DNA of 64,000 bases from Rhynchopus sp. YZ270_cl-10. Taxonomy: Eukaryota; Euglenozoa; Diplonemea; Diplonemida; Diplonemidae. Location of the stretch: the NCBI GenBank assembly GCA_964035575.1, contig OZ037916.1, positions 682,001-746,000 on the forward strand. The letters are read 5' to 3'. The position numbers and the translations under genes were made by a program. This document shows positions 23,301-31,711 of this stretch, piece after piece (the first letter of the stretch is position 1; the number at the start of each line of letters is the position of its first letter). The notes under the pieces were generated by a model. That model worked only from the letters and a program-made list of their open reading frames with translations. It was not told where the DNA came from and ran no database searches.

Positions 23301-23930
23301 GTCAACCACAAAGTCGTTTCGATGTACGAGGCTGTCGCAGAGCAATACAACGACGTGCTCTCCAAACGCAACCAGGTTGCGCGCGACCGTGAGCACGTTC
23401 TCAGCACAATCACAGAACTGAACACACAAAAGAAGCACACCATTGAGGAGACCTTCAAGAAGGTGAGTCTCGACTTCAGTGCAATCTTCAGCACGCTTCT
23501 TCCAGGCGCAAAGGCAAAGCTGGTGCCAGACAGGGACGACGACGACGACATCTCAGGGCTGTCCATCCATGCTGCTATGGGAAACTCCTGGAAGGACTCA
23601 CTCACAGAGCTGTCTGGTGGGCAGCGGTCCTTGCTTGCATTGTCCTACATTCTGTCGCTGCTGAAGTACAAGCCTGCACCGGTGTACATCCTTGACGAGG
23701 TCGACGCTGCGCTCGATCTGTCGCACACCCAGAACATCGGGAAAATGCTTGCCTCGCACTTCAAAAAGTCGCAGTTCCTCGTCGTCTCGCTGAAGGAGGG
23801 TATGTTCAACAACGCGAACGTTCTCTTCCGTGTCCGTCTCGTCGATGGTCAGTCACAAATCACCAGAAACGACAACACCGCTATAGCACAAAAAAGAAAA
23901 GGCACAAAACGTCCACGTGAAGAGGACTAA
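20361..23930 (+). CDS. SMC2: Condensin subunit SMC2
   Basis: One exon, 1189 residues, close to the usual SMC2 length. SMC2 pairs with SMC4 to form the ATPase core of condensin, which compacts chromosomes in the nucleus. The N-terminal head begins MWIKQVIIDGFKSYA and has the Walker A GLNGSGKS at about 32-39. It keeps the SMC2-typical run NPHFLIMQGTISKVLNMKP. A long coiled coil follows, with a hinge at about 508-680 (AGRVKGVV... GGVMRGGSTR), a second coiled coil, the ABC signature LSGGQRSLLA at about 1083, and the Walker B YILDEVDAALD at about 1106. The C-terminus is basic (RKGTKRPREED). The start ATG 20361 is chosen because the conserved N-terminus begins there; a pyrimidine tract ending in AG lies 8 nt upstream. 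No intron is seen. Confidence 0.98.
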   Translation: MWIKQVIIDGFKSYAHRTVVGPFDREFNAITGLNGSGKSNVLDAICFVFAISNLSQVRVHDLRELIYKSGQAGIHKASVTIDFDNSDRDASPPAYIDHKTITVTRQIHTGNKFFINGSTATLGQVQNLFHSVQLNVNNPHFLIMQGTISKVLNMKPAARLSMLEEAAGTRMFEQKKTMAQQMVQKKDMKLGEIDRQLEDDMKPTLEKREKDRRDYDQYIQSRNQIEVLSRMKLAYDYEHLFETCTNLRGEVLQAQNTEMSAEQDVKDLRNTIEEMTLEIQQQKSTHQQSLTYGLGSSQKEYDDSYKVLVTKQTDLQHLQEDVAKQGELVTSLKAKNKRFDASLTQHHETVKKAHLDLKAHDASHSELEVGTDNLQRQLALLKSGIAASSEGVSLTEQLERYKKQLTTAEGDTKNAELIKQRSATQLAAKKKQAGADDKEYEAVKVALAREQALLAEEEDALKRATGGYSEEREKHLRDFIEEKQGVISTLEHELRRLQTVVQTRVEVQYEGNRQPKELAGRVKGVVLKLLDVKDRENICALTQAAGRGLYNIVVDNEATGKELVKKVKNRITVIPLNQIQDGVISQQALQMAEQVARRAGGSAELALDLIDYDDEVGAAMRFVFGKRIVCSDLKTASAVTFHKDIKQVTVTTQGEVVQPGGVMRGGSTRDLDMNLAHYLKYKELVKDLDQHRAELVKAEQELQGLLEAAARFREQEASLRIMKRKVEGLQYQLSSNQRHQLMEQAAKLETDIREAEETLATGTAKATHLHAEIKKLEGSMKKGGNLDDEIKRVTTEIAKNKKDQKELAPKRSETMRIVAEADATEADLRAELERAHADGAEEAAKLTQFQTKVSRAKKELAHLNGIVSGKEAHMQELKDKLNEANSGLQNKEQDLSALKDNEAELRVALQECKRRVGELEALKKERQARLLTLEKSDFVTQNRHLFDKKGSDLDWRSIDYVKDFARLEAMKQQHSAAGKTVNHKVVSMYEAVAEQYNDVLSKRNQVARDREHVLSTITELNTQKKHTIEETFKKVSLDFSAIFSTLLPGAKAKLVPDRDDDDDISGLSIHAAMGNSWKDSLTELSGGQRSLLALSYILSLLKYKPAPVYILDEVDAALDLSHTQNIGKMLASHFKKSQFLVVSLKEGMFNNANVLFRVRLVDGQSQITRNDNTAIAQKRKGTKRPREED

Positions 23931-24455
23931 AAAAAGAGGGAAAAAAAGAGAAAAAAAAGTCGAAAATTTCTAGATAGTTGATGCAGGAAAATGAAGAAAA
24001 AGGTTGCAAGAAAAAAAATATAGAGAAAAAGAAGAAAAAATAGATCGGGAAAAATTGCGATTTTCGTCGCAAAAAAAGAGGGATGGCGGGCATTTTGTCC
24101 ACGTCTTTACCCTCTAAAAAGATGGGATGGTGTGTATTTCATGCCAACTGTCTCCCCCTAGAGACTTCTTTTGTCTTTTTTCTTTTTTTTTTTTTTGTTT
24201 GTTTGCGGCGGGCTTATTGAACAAGAAGAAAAAAGATTGGATCGCGTCCTTGGGTATCTACACTAATACTTTCAAAGATTGATTTCAAAGATTAAAAAAA
24301 CTGTTTCATTTGGTTATGCACTGAGAGAAATGTATCGAGGGGAGGGTGTTATCATCTCGTCAAACACGGCGTACTAATCAGGGCTACTATTAGTCGTGCC
24401 GTGCTAAACTAGTAGTGCTACTGGTGTGACAACCAAAACCAAAACCAAAATATAG

Positions 24456-24516
24456 TATAGTGGAGCACACTCTAGGGTGGCTACACTAATACAAACCAAG
24501 TTTTCAAAAAAAAAAG
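24456..24516 (+). repeat. Family F short element with A-run tail
   Basis: TATAGTGGAGCACACTCTAG, then GGTGGCTACACTAATACAAA, then CCAAGTTTTC and a long A run. TAGTG and CACTA pair at the ends of a hairpin. Confidence 0.75.
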
Positions 24517-24946
24517 GAAGGGGCAACAGTATTGGAGTGTACTATTAGCAAGCAATGTTATCTCAAGGATAATTTTGGTGTGAGTGACGACACCTCCCCC
24601 CCCCCCTTTTTTTTTTGCCAGTTGTGTGTGTACGTTTAGGAAAAGGCAACTTCCTATTAAGCCCGCCGACTCCATTTTCTTGGAGCTTCCAGGGACCGTG
24701 CATTGCTCCGTTCCGTAAAAAGGAATGGTAAAAAAGTTTTCAAAAAATATGGCCAAAGAGACGGCAAAAACCGGTCGTTTTAAATAAAATGTTTTTTTCA
24801 ATTTTTTGCTTTTTCCCTTTTCCTCCCATGATTGACAAGAAAAATGTGTTACTTAAGCACAAAAACACAAAGATGGGACATTTCACAGAAGGGGGGGAAG
24901 CACCGGGTCCTTTTTTTGTTGGCCCTCTCTCTTTTTTTTTGATCGA

Positions 24947-25030
24947 ACACTCCGGGGTTCGATAACCCACGGAGTGTCAGTGCCTGCGTCCCTGAGGCGT
25001 TTGCACTATCAACTTCACTTTTTTTTTTTG
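24947..25030 (+). repeat. Family B module with GC-rich 5' hairpin
   Basis: Positions 24947-24977 form a long hairpin: ACACTCC/GGAGTGT outside and GGGTT/AACCC around CGAT inside. It is followed by CAGTGCCTGCGTCCCTGAGG, TTTGCACTATCAACTTCAC and a T run. Confidence 0.8.
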
Positions 25031-25272
25031 CATGATCTCGACTGAGATGCGTTTTAGCACGTTTTCAACTACTCTTTGTTGTCCAAAATCTTTCCCCCAT
25101 TCCCCCCTCTGGTCTCCTCCTCCTCCCTCTTTTCACCCCCCTCAACATTTTAGATTATTTAGTTGGATGAAAAACAAAAAACGGATTTTTATGACATTTC
25201 TCTTATCTACTTCCATATTATCGTAATCGTAAAAAATGGAACGCTAAAACCTCCCCTCCCCCCCCTCCAACA

Positions 25273-25570
25273 TTTTTTACCCGCGGAGTACACACGACGG
25301 TGATGTACAGTACATTACAAGTGAAGTTACATGTAACGTTACAAGTGAAAAACCGTTACAAGTGAGTTACAAGTGAGTTACAAGTGGGATACATGAATTA
25401 CAGGCAAAATCAGGTTGTAACTGGTGGGTTACAAGTGGGTTACAAGTGAGTTACAAGTGAGTTACATGTAACTCACTTGTAACTCCACTTGTAACACCCG
25501 TTACATCACCGTCGTGCAGTACCTGCGTCCGCTGATGAACGGTGAGGCGTTTGCACTTTCAACTTCTCTT
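25273..25570 (+). repeat. Family B module split by an insertion
   Basis: The left part CCCGCGGAGTAC (25280-25291) and the right part CAGTACCTGCGTCCGCTG (from 25516) rebuild a family B module when the 222-bp element between them is ignored. AGTAC flanks both sides and may be a target duplication, although family B naturally has an AGTGTCAGTG doublet here. Confidence 0.65.
25294..25515. mobile_element. 222-bp TIR element built of GTTACAAGTGA repeats
   Basis: Perfect 14-bp inverted ends (ACGACGGTGATGTA at 25294-25307, its complement at 25502-25515) enclose about nine imperfect copies of GTTACAAGTGA plus a few inverted copies near the right end (TAACTCACTTGTAAC). No coding capacity. Confidence 0.75.
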
Positions 25571-25734
25571 TTTTTTACGATTACGGGTGCATTGTGTTGA
25601 CCCTCTCAAATACTTTCAATTCTGTGAACTGAAAAGTATATGAATCTAACGATTACGATACTATTACAATACCTCCTCCATCCACCCCTTCTATTAGGAG
25701 AAAAGCTCGCGAGTAGCTTTGTTTTTCAAAAAAA

Positions 25735-26660
25735 ATGGCGAAGGGGACAGCAAAGGTGAATGATGCGAAGAACAAGCAGCAGATTGCGCTGTTCAGGAAG
25801 ATCTCTGTGGCGATCAATGCTTCTGTGATTGCGTTTCACTTCTGCGTGACGGGGGACCTGATCAGCGTGAAGACGATTCTGTGCGTGATATTTTTTGCAG
25901 CGCAAGAGTACTACACGATCCTTGCATTGGAGAACCACGGTAAGCCCAGCTTCGGAGACGAAGGCCAGATCATGTCATGCGCAAACCTGAAGGACACCAA
26001 GGACCTTGGCCTCTACACGTACGTCCAGGACCTGCTCTGGGTGTGCTGGGCAACACAGGTCATCCTCCTGTTCTCTTCCTTTGGATGGCTCATCTACGCT
26101 GCCGTGCCTTCCTACGGTCTCTACATGGCGTGGGACACAGTATGCCATTTTTTTTTTTTTAGAAAACAAAAATAAAATAAAATAAAATAAAACAGGTGAA
26201 GCCGTGGTTCAAGCGTGCCATGGAGTACCAGAAGACCGGCAACCTCCAGCAGCAGGTGCCCCCGGGCCACCGTCTCGCTGGACAGTACGCCCAGTCGAGG
26301 AAGGAGAAGCGTGCCGCCGTGAGGCAGGTATGTTGGAAATGTAGCCGTCAAGATGTCAAGTGGGGTCGCTTGAAGCGTGTTTCTACCAAAGGTGGATAAT
26401 AACGTAGGTTGAGAGAATCTACCTCTTTTGCTGGAGGGAGATAATCATCTTGTAAAGCTTTTCTTTCCGCAGAGACGATGCTGATGGACAGCATATTTCA
26501 AAGGGTTTTGGAATCATCTTTTTATTCATTGGAATACCCTAAACTTTTCTTTCCCTTGCAGGCTGAGAAGGACGAGCGCAACGCAGTGAAGGCGCAAACC
26601 AAGGCCGCCACCGCTGCACCAGGTGGTCGCCGGAAACACGTCCGTTCCACCACCGACTAG
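25735..26660 (+). CDS. TMEM208: TMEM208/SND2 family ER membrane protein
   Basis: Exons 25735-26139, 26196-26327 and 26562-26660, all joined in phase 0, encode about 211 residues (human TMEM208 has 173). The family (Snd2 in yeast) sits in the ER membrane and helps target proteins through the SRP-independent SND route. The N-terminus is short and basic with KNKQQIALFRKISVAIN. Hydrophobic helices lie at about 24-42, 43-62 and 95-125, and the conserved ALYLLW-like turn appears as YGLYMAWDTVKPWF, which the first splice restores. The C-terminal tail is basic, as in the family. Intron 1 (56 bp) is very short. Intron 2 (234 bp) contains two CATCTT...TTTTCTT tracts that resemble the 3' half of the family A module. 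A pyrimidine tract with AG at 25696-25697 precedes the start. Confidence 0.85.
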
Positions 26661-26878
26661 ATAGCTGTGGGTCCTTTTTTCCCCCCCATTATTTTTTTAT
26701 CGAGTATTGTTGTTTTAAAGGGTTGAGTTAGCAGCTGCCAGTCTTTCTGAAACAGTACAAAAGCAAGGCGTGACCGTGAATGGTTATTTTTTTTTAAAAG
26801 CTATACCTTTGTATTCTCTATGAAAGCACTTGTGCATCCCTTTTCATTGGGTTCCATTTTTCTGTTTCGTGTCTTTTT

Positions 26879-26935
26879 TAGGTGGACTAATCACGAGAGG
26901 CTTAGGGCCATCTTATAAACTTTTTTTTTTTTTAT
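26879..26935 (+). repeat. Family A module
   Basis: AGGTGGACTAATCACGAGAG, then GCTTAGGGCCATCTTATAAAC and a long T run. The stem has one mismatch (CTAATC/GCTTAG). Confidence 0.7.
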
Positions 26936-27096
26936 GCAGTGCGCACATATTCCCCCACAACCTGTAGATTCCCCCCTCCCCCCTTCTTCGAATCGTTTGA
27001 AAAGGTTTTTCATAACATCTTTTGCTGCATTGCAGGATTAGATTGTTTTGCGCCTTTCACTCTTCGTCCCCCACCCCTTCACGGGTCTTGATTAGA

Positions 27097-27147
27097 TGGC
27101 TGAGCATGAGAGGCTTCGGATCATTTTACCAGTTTTTCTTTCTTTTT
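27097..27147 (+). repeat. Family A module
   Basis: GGCTGAGCATGAGAGGCTTCGG, then ATCATTTTACCAG and a T-rich tract. The stem is CTGAGC/GCTTCG. Confidence 0.6.
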
Positions 27148-27243
27148 TGTCTGATGATGTTGTATTCGCTGACTCTTTGAAGCTGCCGATGTACGTGAGA
27201 ATTGGTTCATCTTTCAAAAAAAAGCCCCAAAGTGGGTTCTGAG

Positions 27244-27390
27244 GCGATTAGGCGATTGTCGAGCAAAAAAAAACTTATAATCGTCTATAGTGGAGCTCAT
27301 CCTCGGGAGTCTCCACTAATACAACTAAGTTTTCACTAATCAAAAGCCTATCAGGTACTATTGGGTGAACAGACTAGGCGATTGATCGAC
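27244..27390 (+). repeat. Family G (27244, 27368) flanking a family F copy (27285)
   Basis: GGCGATTGTCGAGC with an A run and GGCGATTGATCGACACAAC with an A run are degenerate family G copies; 45070 and 62553 show the intact palindrome TTGTCGACAA. The F copy between them has the diverged loop AGCTCATCCTCGGGAGTCT. Confidence 0.55.
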
Positions 27391-27571
27391 ACAACAAAAA
27401 TTCAAAAATTATAAAAAAAAACTTTTGCGGGCGCCTCGCCCCTTTCCCCTCCCCAATTCCCATATTCACGATCGCTATCCAGTAGTTCCTGTGTGTGGAA
27501 GTGGGGTGGAGCAAAAACCTGCTTCTGCCTACTTAATAATCAAAAACCCATGTTGTGGTGCAAATAAAATA

Positions 27572-27632
27572 GTATAGTGTAGTGCCTTTTGGGGGTGTCT
27601 TGCACTAATCCAAATTTTCAAAAAAAAAAAAA
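27572..27632 (+). repeat. Family F element, diverged
   Basis: TATAGTGTAGTGCCTTTTGG, then TTGCACTAATCCAAATTTTC and a long A run. Confidence 0.55.
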
Positions 27633-28120
27633 AGAGAGAAAAGAAAAAGAAAAAAGGCTGTTGTTTGTTTGTGGATGCAGCAACCTCTGGCCCTCGTTTT
27701 TCCAATTGAAATTTGAAAAAGAAAATATGGGGGGGGGGAAACGAAAATAATACAATCAACAACTCTGGCTTAAGCATTTTTTTAACCCCATCCCCCCTCA
27801 TGAAAAAAAAAAAATGCAACAAAAAAACCCCCCCTCGTACAAATATCTCAAAGTTTAAAAAGAAGAAAAAGGTAAGACGATTTGCCAAATAAAATAAGTG
27901 CAATTCTTCGAAATGAAATAAAAAGGTAAAGGTGCCCGACTAGACGAGGGAAAAGTTAATTAAGTCTTTTTTTTTTTTAAAGTTTTTTTCATTTTCTGAA
28001 TACGGTGACTTAAAAAGAAACCCCCCCTCCTGATAAAAAAAAGCAAAACAAAATTGGGGATATTGTGTGAGCAGACCAAAAAAGAAACGGACATTTGCCT
28101 CTCTCTCTCCCTCTCTCTCC

Positions 28121-28184
28121 CGTAATTCCAGCACCAATAGCGTATATTAATGCTGCTGCTGTTAAAAAGCTCGTAGTTGGATCC
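28121..28184 (+). other. 18S rRNA fragment (530-loop / V4-start region) in the RTF2 leader
   Basis: The stretch contains GTAATTCCAGC, CCAATAGCGTATATTAA and GTTAAAAAGCTCGTAGTTGG, the universal core of eukaryotic 18S rRNA just before the V4 region, with only a few differences. Helix variants (ATGCTGCTGCTG) resemble those I recall from euglenozoan 18S rather than animal or plant. The sequence up to about 28205 may continue it. A CT-rich tract flanks each side. It is only a fragment, not an rRNA gene. Confidence 0.9.
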
Positions 28185-28294
28185 AGAGCTCAGGTTGTAA
28201 GGTGCCACGGTTTTTCGTGCCTCTCTCTCTCCCCTCTTTTCTCTCACCATGCTATCTTCCTATCAGAGAACACACAAAAAAAAATAACACAAAA

Positions 28295-28960
28295 ATGGGT
28301 GGTGATGGAGGTACCACAGCGAACAACCGCCGTTTCCTCCCTCAGGCAGGTTTTGGGGTTGCAAAAAAGGTGAAGGACAAAACCCAGGTCGACCGCGAAC
28401 GTTGGTCCACCTGCCACCTTACGAAAAACCCCCTTCGGCCGCCGGTTCTTGCCGACAGGGTGGGGCATTTGTACAGCGCTGAATACGTTATTGCAGCATT
28501 GACGAAAAAGGAGCCGGTTGCCGCGTACATCAAGGGAATGAAGGACTTTGTATCATTGAAGCCTGAGATTGCAACTGGACGTGAAGAGGCCTATGAGAGC
28601 ATGCAGGCTGGAGAGGATGCCCTAGACTTTGAGAGCTGTCTGAACCTTTATATGTGCCCGGTAACACAACAGACGACGAATGGAACAAATAAATTCTGTT
28701 GTGCATCTGCATGTGGCCATGTGTTCAGTCTCAAAGCATTAAAACAAATGGGCGATAACGCTTGTCCAGTCTGCGGAGGGGATGCATCACCCGAAAGCGG
28801 TAACAGAATACTAAACCTCGTCCCCGACCAGGACGATGTAGAAGGGCTTGAAGAAAAGGAAGCCTCACGCAGGCTAGCAGAGCTTGAGGAGAAGCAGGCG
28901 AAGAAGAAGAGAAAAGCTGCCGAAGGGGGGTCCGAAGCAAAGCGGAGAAAAACGGAGTGA
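28295..28960 (+). CDS. RTF2: Replication termination factor 2 (RTF2) family protein
   Basis: One exon, 221 residues, shorter than the human protein. RTF2 acts at replication forks in the nucleus; in fission yeast it supports site-specific fork pausing, and in humans its removal by DDI1/2 helps restart stalled forks. The N-terminus MGGDGGT is the family mark (MGCDGGT in animals), followed by a conserved region with LYSAEYVIAAL. The divergent zinc RING lies at about 127-165: CPVTQQT, FCCASACGHVFSLKAL and CPVCGG. All pairs of metal ligands for a C2HC2-like finger appear present. The C-terminal tail is a Lys/Glu helix with likely nuclear signals (KKKRKAA, KRRKTE). ATG 28295 is chosen because the family motif begins there. 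A CT-rich tract and AG at 28265-28266 lie upstream, right after the 18S rRNA fragment. Confidence 0.92.
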   Translation: MGGDGGTTANNRRFLPQAGFGVAKKVKDKTQVDRERWSTCHLTKNPLRPPVLADRVGHLYSAEYVIAALTKKEPVAAYIKGMKDFVSLKPEIATGREEAYESMQAGEDALDFESCLNLYMCPVTQQTTNGTNKFCCASACGHVFSLKALKQMGDNACPVCGGDASPESGNRILNLVPDQDDVEGLEEKEASRRLAELEEKQAKKKRKAAEGGSEAKRRKTE

Positions 28961-29111
28961 TTTTTCTCAATTTTTTTTTTTTTTTTGAAAGTTTTTTGTG
29001 CTGGTTTGGCGCAGTTTTAGTAAAGAGGAAAAAAAAAAATTCCCCAGATTTTCTCTAAAAAAAAAAAACCTCCCAATTACACAATCACCCAGAAAAATTC
29101 ATAAAAACAAA

Positions 29112-30590
29112 ATGACTGAATTAGAGAATATGACGTCGATGCGTGACATCAACGACTATTGTGTGAGCAAAGGTCTCTTCACCCTTGCGCAAGGCATGAT
29201 TGAGATCCCCCCTTCGAAACCACTTCGCCAGGCGGCTGCGGATGTGATGATGAGTGAAGACCTGCATTGCTACCGTGCACGCCTGGGCGAGCCGGAGTAC
29301 CTCCAGGCTGTGTCGAACCTCCTGACCGCCGAGGGAGTCGTCGCCCCCGAAGGCAAAACCGTGCAGGACTGCGTCCTTGCCACCCAAGGTGTCACCGCTG
29401 GCATCGTCTCCAGCATCCTCCACCTCCAGAACAAACTCAAACGTGCCCCTGTCGTTGCCGTCATTGAGCCTTTCTACACCTACCACTATGTTCAAATCAA
29501 GGCCATCACCGGAAAACCCGCTGTCGCAGTGAAGGGCGTTATCGACCCTATCACAGGAAAATTCAACTGGGACAACTTAAAGGCAGTGCTCCCCGAGGTC
29601 GACTGTGTGATTATGTGCAACCCGCACAACCCATTGGGGCTTGTCTGGGATGAGGTGGATGTGGAGGCAATATATGATATGGTAGTGGTAAAGGGGGGAA
29701 AGCTGCTGGTGTCTGATGAATGCTACAATGAGATGGTGTTTGCGAAGAAGCATTATTCGGTTGTACAGAAGAGGATGGACGATGGGGTTGTGGTGTGCAG
29801 GGGGTTTTCCAAGACGCTGGGGGCGCAGTCGTGGAGAATCGGGTACGTTGTTGCGTCCCCTACAACTCTTGCATCTCTTGCGGCAAACATGGACCCGTAC
29901 TACGTCTGCGTGCCTCTCCTGCAGCACGCAGTCGGGCGCTACCTCCTCGAAAACCCAGAAGACTACCACTCCCACGTCTCCCGCCTCAACACCCTCATCC
30001 AAGCCAACTGGCAGCTCTTCAAAACCGCCTTCCTCAAGAAATTCCCCACCTGGTCTGCAGTAGACCCCGAAGGTACCATGTATGGCAACTTCGTCCATGA
30101 CGACAAAGCGGACCTTGATGCTGTTAAGAAGTGTCTCGCGGCAGGGGTTGGCGTCTGCCCTGGGTCGATGTTCACATCGGATGGGATCACACCGACAGCG
30201 CACACTGGAATGGTATGTATTGTTCGTTGCAAGTGTTTTTAAAACAAACCAGTTTTACAAAAAAAATCCCAAAATTGCGCCAATTGAGATTCATTTGGCG
30301 TAATGTAGAGGCTTTTGTAGATGATTGACGTAGTCTCTTTGTGGCAGTATCGAAGGTGTTTTCACAAATTTTGGATATGATGATGTCTAACATGAAAAGG
30401 TTGGGTTTGCGCAACGTTTTCTTTGCTCCGTGATAACGAATGTGATCAAGGTGACTAAGCACGAGAGGCTTAGGATCATCTTATAACCTTTTCTTTTCTG
30501 TGAAAAAAATCTCTAATTTAACAGGTGCGCATCCATTGTGGAGTCAGCGCTGAGAAGGCAGCTGCCATCGTCGCGGCACTGAGCCAGTGA
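29112..30590 (+). CDS. Fold-type I PLP-dependent aminotransferase (class I/II)
   Basis: Exons 29112-30212 and 30525-30590, phase 0, encode 388 residues. These enzymes move an amino group between an amino acid and a 2-oxo acid with pyridoxal phosphate. Visible marks are the CNPHNPLG motif that packs on the cofactor, VSDECYNEMVF with the aspartate facing the pyridine nitrogen, and the Schiff-base lysine in RGFSKTLGAQSWRIGY, about residues 233-248. The last exon adds VRIHCGVSAEKAAAIVAAL, which contains the carboxylate-binding Arg (R in VRI) typical of the family's end. Substrate cannot be told; aspartate, alanine or kynurenine-type enzymes are all possible. No targeting peptide is obvious, so it may be cytosolic. 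The 312-bp intron carries a family A hairpin module just before its acceptor. Confidence 0.88.
30447..30497 (+). repeat. Family A module inside the aminotransferase intron
   Basis: AAGGTGACTAAGCACGAGAG, then GCTTAGGATCATCTTATAACC and a T-rich tract. It lies 30-75 nt upstream of the acceptor AG at 30523-30524 and is preceded by GATAACGAATGTGATC as in the longer copies at 31196 and 46113. Confidence 0.85.
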
Positions 30591-31711
30591 ACCAAATAGT
30601 CGCCCAGGGGGTTTTGTGTTATTTTTTTTTTTTTTGGCAGGTTTTTGTGCCCCATCTCTGATGCAAAAACCAACCCAAGAAAAAAAAAAAAGATACAAAA
30701 ACATCCCAGTCGTATTGTTTCTCTTAGCCGTGTAATGGGGGCTTTTTGAACAAGGAATCACAAAGTGCTTTGTCTGTCTGGTTATGAACGATTCTCATCT
30801 CTTTTGATTTTCTTTTTTGGGGGGGAAATGGTGTACTTGCAATGACTCAATAGCGTGCCAAGTTCACGGGGGGGGGGGTTTTTTTTTTTTTTAATTTTTC
30901 AACAAGGTTTCCACGATGAGCCCATTTTTTCCCAAGGTTTCTCAAAATCCCAGGAATGGGCTAAGTTTTTTTTTCTGACCTTACCCCTGCGCGGAAACCC
31001 TGATTCTCAACGCTCGTTGTCGTTGTCAGTATACCTCGTTCAAATTGTGATTCTCAAGTGTGCTCCCCTTTTATTTTTACGACAGCGATACGTGGTAAAT
31101 ATGTGTACGTGAGATACATTCATTACTTCATCATCCCTGACAACAAACTTGTGGAAACCAGCGCAGCTGTTGATCCACGATAACGAATGTGATAAGGTGA
31201 CTAAGCACGAAGAGGCTTAGGGTCATCTTATAAACTTTTCTTCCTTTTTATACTCGATACTTTCTATAGTTTCAATTCGTTGTTTAAAAACAACAAAAAG
31301 ACGAAACGTTCGCCACATTTTAAAAGAATGTGTTCCCCCCAAAGTGTGACTAGAAACCAGACATTTTTTTAAAAATGCCAATTTGATGATTAAAAATCTA
31401 CGCTTTCTCGTACCCTATTTTGCTTTTTTTTTTCTTTTATCATCTCAAGCATCAACTTTCAGGGTGATAAATTGGCTGCATTCAACAGGGGGGGAAAAAA
31501 CAACAAGATACCCACCCACCCCTCCCCTTTATATTTCATCCTTTGCGTATTAACCCCCCTCCGTCCCTGACAACATATCCAGCTGGTCATGAGCACGACT
31601 TTGGTGTTCACGAGACCACATGACCTTCCCATATCCCTTGTTGTGAACACATAACCCCCTCCGTTCCCCCACCCCTACACAACATCACCACCACAGCACA
31701 CCCTCCTAACA
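30591..31711 (+). other. 1.1-kb intergenic region upstream of the elongase gene
   Basis: Mostly T/G homopolymer runs and unique AT-rich DNA; no gene is supportable. It includes the long family A copy at 31125-31250 and ends in a C-rich tract with AG at 31695-31696. Confidence 0.6.
31125..31250 (+). repeat. Long family A copy (~120 bp)
   Basis: It shares TCATCCCTGACAACAA, TTGTGGAAACCAGCGCAGCT, GATAACGAATGTGATAAGG and the complete A hairpin and T tract with 46045-46165. This shows that some A modules are the 3' end of a longer repeat. Confidence 0.75.

Larger units (their letters stand above)
23931..25734 (+). other. 1.8-kb intergenic region with nested repeats
   Basis: AT-rich, with no supportable gene. 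It holds a weak family C remnant (24127-24165), family F (24456), family B with its long hairpin (24947), and a second family B split by the 222-bp repeat-array element (25294-25515). A pyrimidine tract ending in AG at 25696-25697 precedes the TMEM208 start. Confidence 0.6.
26661..28294 (+). other. 1.6-kb intergenic region ending in an rRNA fragment
   Basis: No gene is supportable. It holds family A at 26879 and 27097, family F at 27285 and 27572, family G-like sequence at 27244-27270 and 27368-27390, then low-complexity A/T runs, a CT-rich stretch (28099-28120) and the 18S-like fragment at 28121-28184. Confidence 0.6.

Noticed and set aside
24947-24977. tRNA gene suggested by GGTTCGATAACC
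   Set aside because: No D arm, anticodon arm or acceptor stem can be drawn; the hairpin is part of repeat family B.
25294-25515. CRISPR-like array of GTTACAAGTGA units
   Set aside because: Units are adjacent and imperfect with no unique spacers, in a eukaryote, and framed by inverted ends.
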